A program made the translations under genes and the position numbers. A stretch of 64,000 nucleotides of DNA from Streptomyces canus (GTDB lineage Bacteria > Actinomycetota > Actinomycetes > Streptomycetales > Streptomycetaceae). Within the stretch, counting starts at the first letter, position 1; every line of letters starts with the position of its first letter. The notes under the pieces are model-generated. The model saw only the letters and a list, made by a program, of their open reading frames with translations. It was not told where the DNA came from and did no database searches. Location of the stretch: the NCBI RefSeq assembly GCF_030816965.1, contig NZ_JAUSYQ010000002.1:10282001-10346000 (forward strand), given 5' to 3'. Below are positions 1-8,132 of this stretch, piece by piece.

Positions 1-23
1 CTGTGGGCATCAGCTCGAAGATG

Positions 24-41
24 ACCACAACATGTTGTGGT
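24..41. promoter_or_regulatory. Perfect 18-bp palindrome, possible operator
   Basis: The 18 bases ACCACAACATGTTGTGGT form a perfect inverted repeat without a spacer, which is the usual shape of a dimeric repressor site (TetR, MarR or similar). It lies near the window edge, so the gene it might control is probably outside the window to the left. This is inference from symmetry only. Confidence 0.35.
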
Positions 42-407
42 TACCGTAGAGGTGGGAGAGATGCGCTGCCAAACGCGGCACGCCGAGAGAGCCATCCTGA
101 ACCGAAGTCCGCAACGGCCCAGCCCTATCAGGGGGTTGGGTAGGTTCGGGCCATGGATTCCGTGTCTTCCTCCTCCATCTGCGTCGTGATCTGGATGCCT
201 TTCGGGCCCCGCCTCGGCATCGATCTGTCCGCGCCGGTCGAGCATGGCGGCGACTGGACGCTGCACGATCTGGCAAAGCACTTGGGCACCACCGCATCCG
301 GACCGTCCGAAGATGGGTAGGCGAACGTGCGGCATTTCCTGGGTGCGCGGATCCGGCGCCGGGGGTCATCGATAGCGTGGAGTTGAGACCCGAGTAATGA
401 GGAGGGC
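42..407. other. No intact gene recognised before the first hydrolase
   Basis: About 370 bases upstream of the first hydrolase. Short open stretches exist on both strands but none has a convincing start and ribosome site or a family I recognise. A plus-strand stretch around 240-330 contains a helix-turn-helix-like phrase (WTLHDLAKHLGTT), which might be the remains of a regulator, but it is too short to support a call. Confidence 0.4.
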
Positions 408-409
408 GT

Positions 410-1327
410 GTGCGATTCGCGCTGGACGCACTGTTCGCTGATGTGCCCGCGGAGCAGGTCGATGAAGCTCGGGAGTTCTACAAGTCGAGGGCGGCCGGCC
501 GTGGTCCCAGCACGCTGGGCGAGCTCAAGGAGGCACGAGCGACGAGGCCTGCTCCTCGTGTCGCCGATCCGCCTGCCATCGAGGAGACGATCGAAGCCGC
601 GGAAGCGCGCGTCCCGGTCAGGATTTTCACGCCTATCGACGGTCCGCCGCGGGGCGTCTACCTGGATATACACGGCGGCGGCTTCTACATGGACTCCGCA
701 GCGCGAGGAGACGAACGCAACCGAGAGCTCGCAGACGCCCTGCAGCTCGCTGTTGTCAGCGTCGACTATCGGCTGGCACCTGAACACCCCTGGCCAGCGG
801 CACCCAACGACTGTGAAGCAGCGGCCCTTTGGCTCGTCGAAGAAGCCAATGCCCGCTTCGGAACGTCCCGTCTTGCGATCGGCGGGAACTCCGCGGGAGC
901 CACACTCGCCCTGGTGACCCTGCTCAGGCTGAGAGACAGAGGTGCCGTTGACCGATTCACCGGCGCTGCACTCCGATTCGGCACCTACGACCTGAGCGCA
1001 CAAACCCCGGCCGGGCGCCGCATCGCGGATGAATACTTCATCCAGGCGTACGCCAGCCATGTGGAAGACCGCACTGTTCCCGACATCTCTCCCATCTACG
1101 GCGTCCTTGACGGGCTTCCCCCAACGCTTCTGATCGTCGGAAGCGCAGACGTGCTGCTGGAGGACAACCTGGCGCTGGCAGGTCGGTTGTCGGCGGCCGG
1201 CAATGACGTCGAGCTGCGGGTCTACCCCGAGTCACCCCACGGCTTCACCAACCACCCCACGACAATGGCCAGCACGGCGCTCAGCGGCATCAACTCCTGG
1301 CTGCGCGACCGGCTTACGCAATCGTAG
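410..1327 (+). CDS. Alpha/beta hydrolase, hormone-sensitive-lipase (HSL) type
   Basis: A 305-residue esterase/lipase-like enzyme of the HSL family, probably cytoplasmic, hydrolysing carboxylic esters. The oxyanion-hole motif HGGGF is at residues 89-93, the nucleophile elbow GGNSAG places the catalytic Ser at 161, Asp is in GSADVLLED (about 247) and His in ESPHGF (about 277), so the triad is complete. The length is normal for the family. The GTG start at 410 was chosen because GAGGAGG lies 7-12 bases upstream; a GTG two bases earlier is in another frame. No signal peptide is seen. It stands alone, followed by the IS256 element, so its substrate and regulation cannot be inferred. It is related in type, not closely, to the hydrolase at 16283. 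Confidence 0.88.
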   Translation: MRFALDALFADVPAEQVDEAREFYKSRAAGRGPSTLGELKEARATRPAPRVADPPAIEETIEAAEARVPVRIFTPIDGPPRGVYLDIHGGGFYMDSAARGDERNRELADALQLAVVSVDYRLAPEHPWPAAPNDCEAAALWLVEEANARFGTSRLAIGGNSAGATLALVTLLRLRDRGAVDRFTGAALRFGTYDLSAQTPAGRRIADEYFIQAYASHVEDRTVPDISPIYGVLDGLPPTLLIVGSADVLLEDNLALAGRLSAAGNDVELRVYPESPHGFTNHPTTMASTALSGINSWLRDRLTQS

Positions 1328-1528
1328 GGACTGACCGCGGTTGATCATCGTGAGTTGTGTGGAATAACGAAGAGACGGTAGCCGCAGGTCACAGCATAGA
1401 TCCCGCCCATTGGCAGGATGCGTTCGCGGCCCTGATGGGCCGGATAGCGGAGGGCGTACCTTCCCGATGATCCCGTGATGGTCATCGAGTAGGCCCGCGT
1501 TCGCAGCGCGGGTCGGGAAGGCACCCCC

Positions 1529-2782
1529 GTGCTCCCCGTAGCCAATCCCGCCGGCTCCACAACAGACGGCTCCCTGCTGGACGAGATCGTCCGCAAGGGC
1601 GCGAGGCGGATGCCGGCCGCGGCACTGGAGGCCGAAGTCAACTCCTACATCGCCGAGCTGTCCCACGAGAAGGACGAGATGGGGCGGCGCCTGGTGGTCC
1701 GCAACGGCTACCACCAGCCCCGGAAGGTCACCACCGCCACCGGCGTGATCGAGGTCAAGGCCCCGCGGGTGAACGACAAGCGGGTCGACGAGCCCACCGG
1801 CGAGCGCAAGCGGTTCTCCTCGGCGATCCTGCCGCTCTGGTGCCGCAAGTCCCCGAAGATTGCCGGGGTCCTGCCACTGCTCTACCTGCACGGCTTGTCC
1901 TCGGGCGACTTCGTGCACGCGATGGAACCGTTTCTTGGCAGCTCCGCCGGGCTGTCCCCGGCCACGGGGACCCGGCTGACCGCGCAGTGGCAGGCCGACC
2001 ACGCCGCGTTCCAGGAGAGCGACCTGTCCGCCACCGACTACGTCTACGTGTGGGTGGACGGCATACACCTGCGCATCCGCCTGGACGAGGCCAAGGCCGC
2101 CGTCCTCGTCATCATCGGAATCCGCGCGGACGGCACCAAGGAGCTGGTCACCATGGCCGACTGCTACCGGGAATCCGCGGCGTCCTGGGCCGCGCTGCTG
2201 CGGGACTGCGCGCGCCGGGGCATGCGCGCCCCTGTGCTCGCGGTCGGCGACGGCGCGCTCGGGTTCTGGAAGGCCCTGCGCGAGGTCTTCCCCGACACCC
2301 GCGAGCAGAGGTGCTGGGTTCACAAAACGGCCAACGTCCTGGACGCCATGCCGAAGTCGGCCCAGCCGGCGGCCCAAAGGGCGATCCAGGACATCTACAA
2401 CGCCGAGGACCGCGAGCACGCCGAGCAGGCGATCAAGACCTTCACCAAGCTCTACGGCGCGAAGTTCCCCAAGGCCGTCAAGAAGATCACCGACGACCAC
2501 GACGTGCTGCTGGAGTTCTCCGGCTTCCCGGCCGAGCACTGGATCCACCTGCGGACCACCCACCCCATCGAGTCGCCCTTCGCCACCGTGAGGCTCCGCA
2601 CCAAGGTCACCCGGGGCGCCGGATCCCGCACCGCCGCGCTCGCGATGGTGTTCAAGCTCGTCGAGTCGGCCCAGTCACGCCGGCGGGCCGTCAACGGCGC
2701 CCACCTCGTCCCGCTCGTCCGCGCCGGAGCCCGCTTCGAGCGCGGCCAACTCGTCGAGCGCCCTGAGATGGTGGCCGCGTGA
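1529..2782 (+). CDS. IS256-family (mutator type) transposase
   Basis: A 417-residue DDE transposase of normal family length that would cut and rejoin the ends of its own element. The catalytic residues are visible: Asp177 in WVDGIH, Asp241 in VGDGALGFW and Glu348 in THPIESPF, with the family's Cys-x2-His (RCWVHK, 262-265) between the second Asp and the Glu. The GTG start at 1529 has GGGAAGG upstream. No frameshift or stop interrupts it, so the copy may be active. Its stop overlaps the start of the next gene by four bases (GTGA), which implies translational coupling. A diverged fragment of the same family lies at 61566-62040 on the other strand. Confidence 0.93.
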   Translation: MLPVANPAGSTTDGSLLDEIVRKGARRMPAAALEAEVNSYIAELSHEKDEMGRRLVVRNGYHQPRKVTTATGVIEVKAPRVNDKRVDEPTGERKRFSSAILPLWCRKSPKIAGVLPLLYLHGLSSGDFVHAMEPFLGSSAGLSPATGTRLTAQWQADHAAFQESDLSATDYVYVWVDGIHLRIRLDEAKAAVLVIIGIRADGTKELVTMADCYRESAASWAALLRDCARRGMRAPVLAVGDGALGFWKALREVFPDTREQRCWVHKTANVLDAMPKSAQPAAQRAIQDIYNAEDREHAEQAIKTFTKLYGAKFPKAVKKITDDHDVLLEFSGFPAEHWIHLRTTHPIESPFATVRLRTKVTRGAGSRTAALAMVFKLVESAQSRRRAVNGAHLVPLVRAGARFERGQLVERPEMVAA

Positions 2783-3192
2783 ACCGGCCGACGCACGGGA
2801 CACTCCACCACGTCGAGATCTGGGTGCCCGACCTCGATCGAGCCCTTGTCTCGCTGGGCTGGCTGCTGAAGACGCTGGGCTACACCGTCTCCCAGAGCTG
2901 GGACACCGGCCGGAGCTGGCTGCTCGGGCCGACCTACGTCGTTCTCGAGCAGTCCCCGGCCCTCACCGCCGACCGGCACGACCGCCGCCGACCCGGGCTC
3001 AACCACTTGGCCTTCCACGTCGAGGACGCCGCCGCCGTCGAGAAGCTGGTCATCGAGGCGGCCCAGCACGGGTGGAGCCTGATGTTTCCCGTGCTCCACC
3101 CGCACGCCGGCGGCGACCAGCACTACGCGGCCTACCTGGAGAACGACGACGGCTTCGAGATCGAGCTCGTCGCGATCAACTCACCCGAGTGA
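2779..3192 (+). CDS. VOC (glyoxalase/bleomycin-resistance fold) family protein
   Basis: A 137-residue single-unit VOC protein. The family uses paired beta-alpha-beta-beta-beta modules to hold a metal ion or to sequester a drug. Likely ligand positions are His in LHHVEIWV near the start, His in LNHLAFHV in the middle and Glu in GFEIELVAIN at the end. These proteins act as lyases, dioxygenases, epimerases or resistance proteins; nothing here fixes the substrate. The GTG start at 2779 overlaps the transposase stop by four bases, so its translation probably depends on transposase translation. It seems to sit inside the IS element as a passenger. No separate promoter or ribosome site is evident. 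Confidence 0.75.
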   Translation: MNRPTHGTLHHVEIWVPDLDRALVSLGWLLKTLGYTVSQSWDTGRSWLLGPTYVVLEQSPALTADRHDRRRPGLNHLAFHVEDAAAVEKLVIEAAQHGWSLMFPVLHPHAGGDQHYAAYLENDDGFEIELVAINSPE

Positions 3193-3239
3193 TGGTGAGC
3201 TCAACTGATCCGCAGGTATTGACAATTGCTCTGAGTTCG

Positions 3240-3295
3240 GACACCACTTGTTGATCAACGAGCTTGGGAATGTCCATCAGAAGTGACACCACTTG
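3240..3295. repeat. Direct repeat GACACCACTTG, IS-end-like debris
   Basis: The 11-mer GACACCACTTG occurs at 3240-3250 and again at 3285-3295, 45 bases apart. The reverse strand reads as paired CAAGTGGTGTC motifs around TGATGGACATTCCC, which resembles multi-repeat transposon ends. The first copy overlaps the proposed right end of the IS256 element. It may be the remains of a second element or part of a complex end. Confidence 0.35.
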
Positions 3296-3402
3296 AGTTT
3301 GTGCGTCGCCCACCGCGCCGGTGACTCACAGGTAGAACTTCGCGTCTGCCGCGAGCGTGGAAATCAGATGACCGCGGCTGCCCTCGTCTTCGACAATGAC
3401 GC

Positions 3403-4083
3403 ATGCTGATTGACCACTGGCCCCTGGTGGGACTGCATCTGAGTACCCCGCGCCTGGAGCTGCGATTGCCCAGCGAGGATGAGCTTGCCGAGTTGGGCGA
3501 GCTTGCGGCAGAAGGCATCCACGAGCCGGACCGCATGCCCTTCCTCGTGCCGTGGACCGACCTGCCTCCAGCGGACCGGGCGCGCTCGGTGGTGCAGCAC
3601 CACTGGTTGCGCAGGGGGAACTGGGCACCGGAGAACTGGGCCCTGAATCTCGTTGTCTTTGAAAACGGCCGGGTCGTCGGCCTGCAGACGGTCGCTGCCC
3701 GGGACTTTGCCGTGCTGCGGCAGGTAAGTACTGCCTCCTGGCTCGGGGCACGGTTTCAGCGGCAAGGGATCGGTACCGAGATGCGTGCCGCAGTGCTGCA
3801 CCTGGCCTTCGCCGGCCTGAACGCACTCGAGGCGATGTCGGGCGCCTTCGAGGACAACGCGTCCTCGTTCACCGTGTCCATGAAACACGGTTACGAACTC
3901 GACGGTGTCGAGCGGCATGTGGTGCGTGGCCAGCCTGCAATTATGCGGCGGTTGAGGCTGACGCGAACCCGCTGGGAGATGCACCAGCATGTCCGGGTCT
4001 CGATCGTCGGGCTGTCGCCCTGTCTGCCGATGTTCGGCCTTTCGGACGACAGCCGCGCGGACCTCCAGGAGGCGGCTTCGTAA
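3403..4083 (+). CDS. GNAT-family N-acetyltransferase (RimJ/RimL-like)
   Basis: A 226-residue acetyl-CoA-dependent acyltransferase. The N-terminal STPRLELRLPSEDELAEL is typical of RimJ/RimL-type members that acetylate N-termini or small amines. The acetyl-CoA-binding motif A is seen as RFQRQGIGTEMRAAVLHLAF, followed by the conserved N-x-SS region (EDNASSFTVSMKHGY). The acceptor is unknown. The last 35 residues after LRLTRTRW have no family counterpart I recognise and may be an extension created by loss of the original stop. It sits alone between IS debris and a decayed gene. The ATG at 3403 is the first in-frame start; no strong ribosome site precedes it. Confidence 0.8.
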   Translation: MLIDHWPLVGLHLSTPRLELRLPSEDELAELGELAAEGIHEPDRMPFLVPWTDLPPADRARSVVQHHWLRRGNWAPENWALNLVVFENGRVVGLQTVAARDFAVLRQVSTASWLGARFQRQGIGTEMRAAVLHLAFAGLNALEAMSGAFEDNASSFTVSMKHGYELDGVERHVVRGQPAIMRRLRLTRTRWEMHQHVRVSIVGLSPCLPMFGLSDDSRADLQEAAS

Positions 4084-4209
4084 CCGGCTGCATGACTGCC
4101 GATGGCTTTGTTCACGAGTTGCGGGTTCTGGCACAGATCTTGGGGAGCCGTCGCGGATCGTCACCCCGATGTTCGATCGTGAGGGCTGGGTCGGGTGATG
4201 CTGCGGCCG

Positions 4210-4769
4210 TCATCTCAAGTGATCTTGAACCGTTGAGGCCCGGTCGTCGCTCATGGCGGTGTAGACGGTAACGATCGAGGCGACAGCTTCAACTTCGGCC
4301 GGTCCAACGATCCGCAGCCACGCGAGCTCGCAAAGTCCGTGGCGAAGATCGCGCCGATCCGCACTTCCGGGCCGGTGTTGCCCAGTGGGTCCACGGCTGC
4401 TGTGAAGCGTTGGGTGATCTGTCCGTGGCGGCTGACATCCAGCTGCCGCCAGGTGAAGAACGTACCGGCCAGCAGGGCTACGCCCGCCAGACCCTGCAAC
4501 AGCGTGGTGCGGATGTCGTTGACCGCCTTCGCCCGGTCCGCGGCGGGTGTCGAGGGAGCGTCCCAGCTCAGTAGGTACCGGGGTGCCACCACGGCGGCGA
4601 AGGCGACCAACACCACGCTGCCGCAAACTGCGGCGAGGCCCGTCGCCCATGACCAGCCAGCGCGGCCAGGCGGGGTATCTCCTCGCGCACGGGCTGTCCG
4701 GGAAGGACCTTCTGTCCTCTGGACGACCTGGCCATTCCCCCCACCGCTTCCTGCCAACGCGCGTCCCAA
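4210..4769 (-). pseudogene. Decayed N-terminal part of a pentapeptide-repeat-type membrane protein
   Basis: Frame one (stop near 4251) encodes two membrane segments (GLAAVCGSVVLVAFAAVV and TLLQGLAGVALLAGTFF), then the phrase TFFTWRQLDVSRHGQITQRF and AAVDPLGNTGPEVRIGAIFA. In intact Streptomyces homologues this introduces a region with a recognisable LxxLERIA sequence and often pentapeptide repeats. Here the frame is lost near 4330 and a second frame continues to a stop at 4210, so the downstream domain is missing. The function of the family is not known to me. Upstream on the same strand, to about 4920, is an open stretch (start MSATRTSGPSGDLHELL) that may belong to the same gene, but I could not join them. 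Confidence 0.5.
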
Positions 4770-4969
4770 CGGTGGATGGATGCTTCTCAGCAGCCGTCTT
4801 CAAACGCCCGTACACGGCCTCGTCCAGAGGGGGGTCGACTGAGAAACAGGTACTCGCCGTGTCGCGGAGGAGTTCGTGCAGATCCCCTGACGGGCCGCTT
4901 GTTCGGGTCGCGGACATCCCGCAGCCCCTTCGCTCACTGTCGTGTCCCGGGCATGGCGCCGTCTGGGGG

Positions 4970-5668
4970 TCAGGGCCGGGCAAGGCAGTCACCCCAGAGT
5001 GCGGCCAGCCGTGCCGGGATCTCGTGGATGGCGGCGCAGCCACGGGGATCGCGTGGGAACCCGTCACTGTCCACAAAGGTCCATGTGCTGCCCGTGGCCT
5101 TGTCCTTGGTGAAGTACTTCTCCGCGCCCCCCTCGTCCTGGAGCTGGACCAGCTCGTTTTCGGTGGCGTCGGCCGTCGGTGTGAAGGCGGTTCCCGCGTA
5201 GAGGACGCCGTCGCACTCGCCGTAGTAAAAGGTGCCCCTGACCGGGGCGATGTGCACCAGCTCCGGCTGCGATCGCTGGTACGCCTGGGTGACCGCGTCC
5301 TTGATCTCTTGTGGCACCACCAAGGAACGGCACGGTGGTGAAGGGGTCGACGGGGGGGTGGCCGCTGGGTTGTCCGGCGCCGCGCTGGGGGTCTTCGGAG
5401 TCACGGTCGGCTCGTCCGTGGACGTGGCCGGCGTGGTCGGGCTCACGACCGCCTCGGGCGCAGCGGCCTGGCGGGAATGGCCGGTGACGGCGAAGGCACC
5501 GCCGCCCACCGCAGCCACCAGGGCGACGGCCAGTGCGGCGGTGGCCATCCGGTGACGGCGCCGCAGCTCGTCGCCGCGAGAGCGGACCACTGCGGCAGGC
5601 CGGGCGCTGGTTTGCGCGGCGAGTTCCTGAGACCCTGCCTGGAGGATGGCCTCGAAGTCCTCAGTCAT
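4970..5668 (-). CDS. Membrane-anchored partner of the ECF sigma factor (possible anti-sigma or surface protein)
   Basis: A 232-residue protein with one N-terminal-proximal membrane segment (MATAALAVALVAAVGGGAFAV, about residues 40-60) after a short cytoplasmic part, then a Pro/Thr/Ser-rich linker and an extracytoplasmic domain with a Cys near PPCRSLVV and others in YYGECDGVLY and PRGCAAIHE. I do not recognise that domain. The start at 5668 overlaps the sigma gene's last codons by eight bases, so the two are translationally coupled. That arrangement is typical of sigma/anti-sigma pairs. The short cytoplasmic segment (start MTEDFEAILQAGSQELAAQT) lacks the His-x3-Cys-x2-Cys of zinc anti-sigma factors, so an anti-sigma role is inference only. 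Confidence 0.72.
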   Translation of the reverse strand: MTEDFEAILQAGSQELAAQTSARPAAVVRSRGDELRRRHRMATAALAVALVAAVGGGAFAVTGHSRQAAAPEAVVSPTTPATSTDEPTVTPKTPSAAPDNPAATPPSTPSPPCRSLVVPQEIKDAVTQAYQRSQPELVHIAPVRGTFYYGECDGVLYAGTAFTPTADATENELVQLQDEGGAEKYFTKDKATGSTWTFVDSDGFPRDPRGCAAIHEIPARLAALWGDCLARP

Positions 5669-6266
5669 GGTGGTGCACCTCCTGGTCGGCGGGGCCGAGG
5701 ACGTCGGTCGCGACAGCGGGAACGATGCCGGGTGCCGAGATAGCCGGCCGCAGACCGGGCGGGCGGGCGGCACCGCCCGGGCTGTCGCCCGCGATGTCGG
5801 ACAGATGGAGCGCCATCGATTGGCGCCCGCGCGACAGCCGGGCCTTGACCGTTCCCGGCGCGACTTCGGTTTCCCGTGCGGTCTCCTCGACGGACAACCC
5901 GACCAGGTGATGCAGCACGATCGCCCGCCGTTGCTCGTAGGGGATGCGCCGCAACGCCGCGACGATGGCTACATAGTCAGGGCTGACAGCAGGAACCTTG
6001 TCGGGTACGCCGTGTCGGCGGTGGGCCGTGATCCGGTTGACCGCCTTGCGCCAGACGCTCACCCGGATACGGCAGGCCACCGAACGCACCCAGGCCTCCG
6101 GGTCCGCGTAGCCCGATACTTTCTCCCAGTTCTGCCAGGCCCGGGCGAAGGCCTCCTGCACCAGGTCCTCGGCCTCGGGGATACTGCCGGTCATCGCGTA
6201 CATCTGGCTGGTCAGCCGACGCACATGGCCGGAGTAGAAATCGTCGAAGTCGCGTGCATCGCGCAT
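5661..6266 (-). CDS. ECF RNA polymerase sigma factor (SigE-like family)
   Basis: A sigma-70 extracytoplasmic-function factor of about 201 residues. Region 2 is seen in FYSGHVRRLTSQMYAMTGS and EAEDLVQEAFARAWQNWEKV. Region 4 with its helix-turn-helix is in ALRRIPYEQRRAIVLHHLVG then LSVEETARETEVAPGTVKAR. After region 4 there is a 40-residue Pro/Ala-rich tail ending in HHH that I do not recognise. I chose ATG at 6266 because the minus strand has GTGGAGGGGG just upstream; a GTG at 6278 would add four residues. It is co-transcribed with the membrane protein at 4970-5668. The signal it senses is unknown. Confidence 0.88.
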   Translation of the reverse strand: MRDARDFDDFYSGHVRRLTSQMYAMTGSIPEAEDLVQEAFARAWQNWEKVSGYADPEAWVRSVACRIRVSVWRKAVNRITAHRRHGVPDKVPAVSPDYVAIVAALRRIPYEQRRAIVLHHLVGLSVEETARETEVAPGTVKARLSRGRQSMALHLSDIAGDSPGGAARPPGLRPAISAPGIVPAVATDVLGPADQEVHHHD

Positions 6267-6511
6267 TGCCCCCTCCACATCACTGATTCGAGGGGTTGTG
6301 CCCTCACCAACTCGTCACGCCCGAGGACCGTGGCAGGTTGCACGGCCGCAGCAGTACGGCGACTTCGCAAGCGGTGTCGCCGCGGCGCTGGCGACCATCC
6401 TCATCAGTGACTCCACTCGGTAGGTCAGTTCTGACTCCACCGAGGAGAGATACGGCCAGCCGATCCCTTGGGATCGCGATCACCCGGTGGGGTCCAGGAC
6501 CTGGCTGGAGG

Positions 6512-6950
6512 TCAGCCGATTCCGGTGACCTGGAGTGCGGTGGTCCAGTTGTATTTGATGGCGCTGCGGGTGGCGGAGAGCGTGATGGTGCCGTTGCAGA
6601 CGGCGTTCTTCAGTTTGGTCTCGGTGCCGTCCTTGGTAGAGGCGGTCTTGGTGCCGTAGTGCGGTTCGGGCCACAGGTTGCCGGGGTCGTGGGGTGCACC
6701 GCCGAGTTCCAGCGGCACGAGGTGGTCCCCTCGTAGTCCGACATGGTGGTGCCGGTGTACCCGTAGTCGATGATGCCCTGTGCCTTGAGGGGGTTGGTGT
6801 AGGAGGTGGGGGCTGGACGGTGCCGGTCCAGCCGGACACGCAGATGGTGCTGGCGATGGTCGACTGGGTGACGTCGGGGTTGCACGAGCCGGGCGTACAG
6901 GACGAGTCGGGCAGTGGCAGGTAGGACTGGGAACAGGCGAGCGGATTTCC
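6512..6950 (-). pseudogene. Decayed secreted HNH-like protein gene
   Basis: Three frames together encode one recognisable protein. Reading downwards from 6950: CSQSYLPLPDSSCTPGSCN and STIASTICVSGWTGTVQPP in one frame; after a shift, NPLKAQGIIDYGYTGTTMSDYE in a second; after another shift near 6735, GDHLVPLELGGAPHDPGNLW and the C-terminus NWTTALQVTGIG in a third. The DHLxPLELGG...NLWP signature is an HNH-nuclease-like zinc/catalytic motif found in small Cys-containing secreted Streptomyces proteins. Two frameshifts make the gene non-functional as written. Either true decay or sequencing error could explain it; neighbouring DNA is also decayed, which favours decay. Confidence 0.65.
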
Positions 6951-7903
6951 AGACTGGCGAGATTCCCCCCGGCTTCGCGTTCACCGAGAGCGGCGGGCTC
7001 ATCCACTACAGGTACGGCATCGTCCTGGCCGTCCCGGCAGCCAACCAGGCCGACTGATCGGGTGGCATGTGGATCAGCTTCGCCTCCGCCTGGGCAGATG
7101 CACGGATCAAGGTGAACTGGCACGACGGCTCCAACTAGCGCCGCCGTGGACCTGGACGTCACGCAGGCAGGCGGCCGGGTCCACCACGGCGCGAAGCTCC
7201 CGACGAGTACGCAGAAGATCGCCATCGGCCGCGTCAAGAAGAGCGCGAGCGACACCGAGGACGACATCCCCGTCAGCCGGCTGCTCCACGTCGCAGAGGC
7301 GTGACCCAGCTACCCCTCCTGTATCCGCCGATGCCTGGTCCGGCCCAGCAGGCCGGACCAGGCATCGGCGTGGTGACCGTGGCGGGCCGGCTCTACCTGG
7401 CCGCTGCGGTCTGTGGCGGGCGCCCGCGGCGCCGTCACTGGCGGGCGTCACCTGGCGCGAGCAGGCTGGTCACCTCGGCGATGGCATCTGGGCGTGATCA
7501 ACCACCACTACTCAAACTTCACTGACGCTGGTCAACCTTCCTTGTCACAAGACATTCGAATTCTCGTTCGATAGCGTGGGATGTGGGAGGTGGGAGGTGG
7601 GCTTTTCTACTCGCGGGTGACCGCCATTTGCGGATCCGCTTCGCTTTGCGTTCACGTCGCCGCTCACCGAAGGCGGTTAGCGAGATAGAACAGTGCCCCG
7701 AAGATCAATCCAGTGCAGACCGGATGCTTTGACGCCCATCTTCGTGTGTGTACGCGCGGGTTTGAGATCATCCCGTTTCCATCCGTCCTTCAGAAGTTGG
7801 GCCATCGGTGTGTGTACCTGCCGTGACCGCCGCGCCACCATGTGCGGATACCCCTGATACCGCTACGGCTCCCGGCTCCGGCCGCTTGATGCTACTGGTT
7901 TAC
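6951..7903. other. Degenerate region with coding scraps but no intact gene
   Basis: Plus-strand scraps are visible: a stretch ending at about 7053 (phrase GLIHYRYGIVLAVPAANQAD) and another of about 50 residues ending at 7303 (phrases KIAIGRVKKSASDTEDD and IPVSRLLHVAEA). Neither has a start or a family I recognise. From 7500 to 7900 base composition is less G/C-rich and nothing coding is supported. Confidence 0.45.
7327..7369. terminator. Perfect 19-bp hairpin, probable terminator
   Basis: Bases 7327-7345 and 7351-7369 are exact inverse complements with a five-base loop (CAGCA). There is no T-run, as is common for Streptomyces terminators. It follows the decayed plus-strand coding scrap that ends at 7303, so it probably ended that transcript; being symmetric it could act in both directions. 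Confidence 0.7.
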
Positions 7904-7922
7904 GCCACCGTGAAATGGTGGC
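7904..7922. promoter_or_regulatory. Inverted repeat in front of the toxin-antitoxin unit
   Basis: GCCACC (7904-7909) and GGTGGC (7917-7922) flank a seven-base spacer, only 13 bases before the antitoxin start at 7935. RHH antitoxins usually bind such a site to repress their own operon, so an autoregulatory operator is likely but inferred. Confidence 0.5.
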
Positions 7923-7934
7923 TAGTCTGAGGTC

Positions 7935-8132
7935 ATGTCTGTCACCACAATGACCCTGCGGATCCCCGATGAGCTGGCTCCCTCGATCAAGGCGGCTGCC
8001 CTGGAGGCCGGCCTGAGCGTGAACCAGTACGTTGTGCGCGCTGCTCGCCGTGCCGCCACTCTCGACGCCGCGCACCAGCTTGCCGCGCTGGGTCTCGGCG
8101 ACGACTTGGCGGGCGAGGGAGACACTCTGTGA
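7935..8132 (+). CDS. Ribbon-helix-helix antitoxin
   Basis: A 65-residue protein whose first part, MTLRIPDELAPSIKAAALEA then GLSVNQYVVRAARRAA, is a ribbon-helix-helix DNA-binding fold (beta strand followed by two helices). Such antitoxins bind DNA as dimers and use a C-terminal tail (here LGLGDDLAGEGDTL, acidic) to neutralise a toxin. The gene overlaps the following toxin gene by four bases (GTGA), the usual coupling in type II modules. The ATG at 7935 has only a weak GAGG close by, and an internal ATG at 7950 would keep the fold, so the exact start is uncertain. An inverted repeat at 7904-7922 is the likely autoregulatory site. Confidence 0.8.
   Translation: MSVTTMTLRIPDELAPSIKAAALEAGLSVNQYVVRAARRAATLDAAHQLAALGLGDDLAGEGDTL

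Larger units (their letters stand above)
1340..3259 (+). mobile_element. Probable IS256-family element with a VOC passenger gene
   Basis: The element boundaries are tentative. On the left, GTTGATCATCGTGAGTTGTG begins at 1340; on the right, the inverse complement of 3238-3259 begins GTTGATCAACAAGTGGTGTC, giving imperfect inverted ends around a GTTGATCA core. I did not find a convincing 8-9 bp target duplication. Between these ends lie a full transposase (1529-2782) and a small VOC gene (2779-3192) that overlaps its stop codon. A hairpin (CCCGCG at 1494, CGCGGG at 1507) precedes the transposase start. Confidence 0.4.

Noticed and set aside
160..400. AraC- or LuxR-like regulator fragment before the first hydrolase
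   Set aside because: Only one helix-turn-helix-like phrase; too short, with broken frames, to support a family call.
1232..2563. Long minus-strand open frame opposite the IS256 transposase
   Set aside because: It is antisense to a clearly conserved DDE transposase and shows no family features; high-GC DNA commonly yields such frames.
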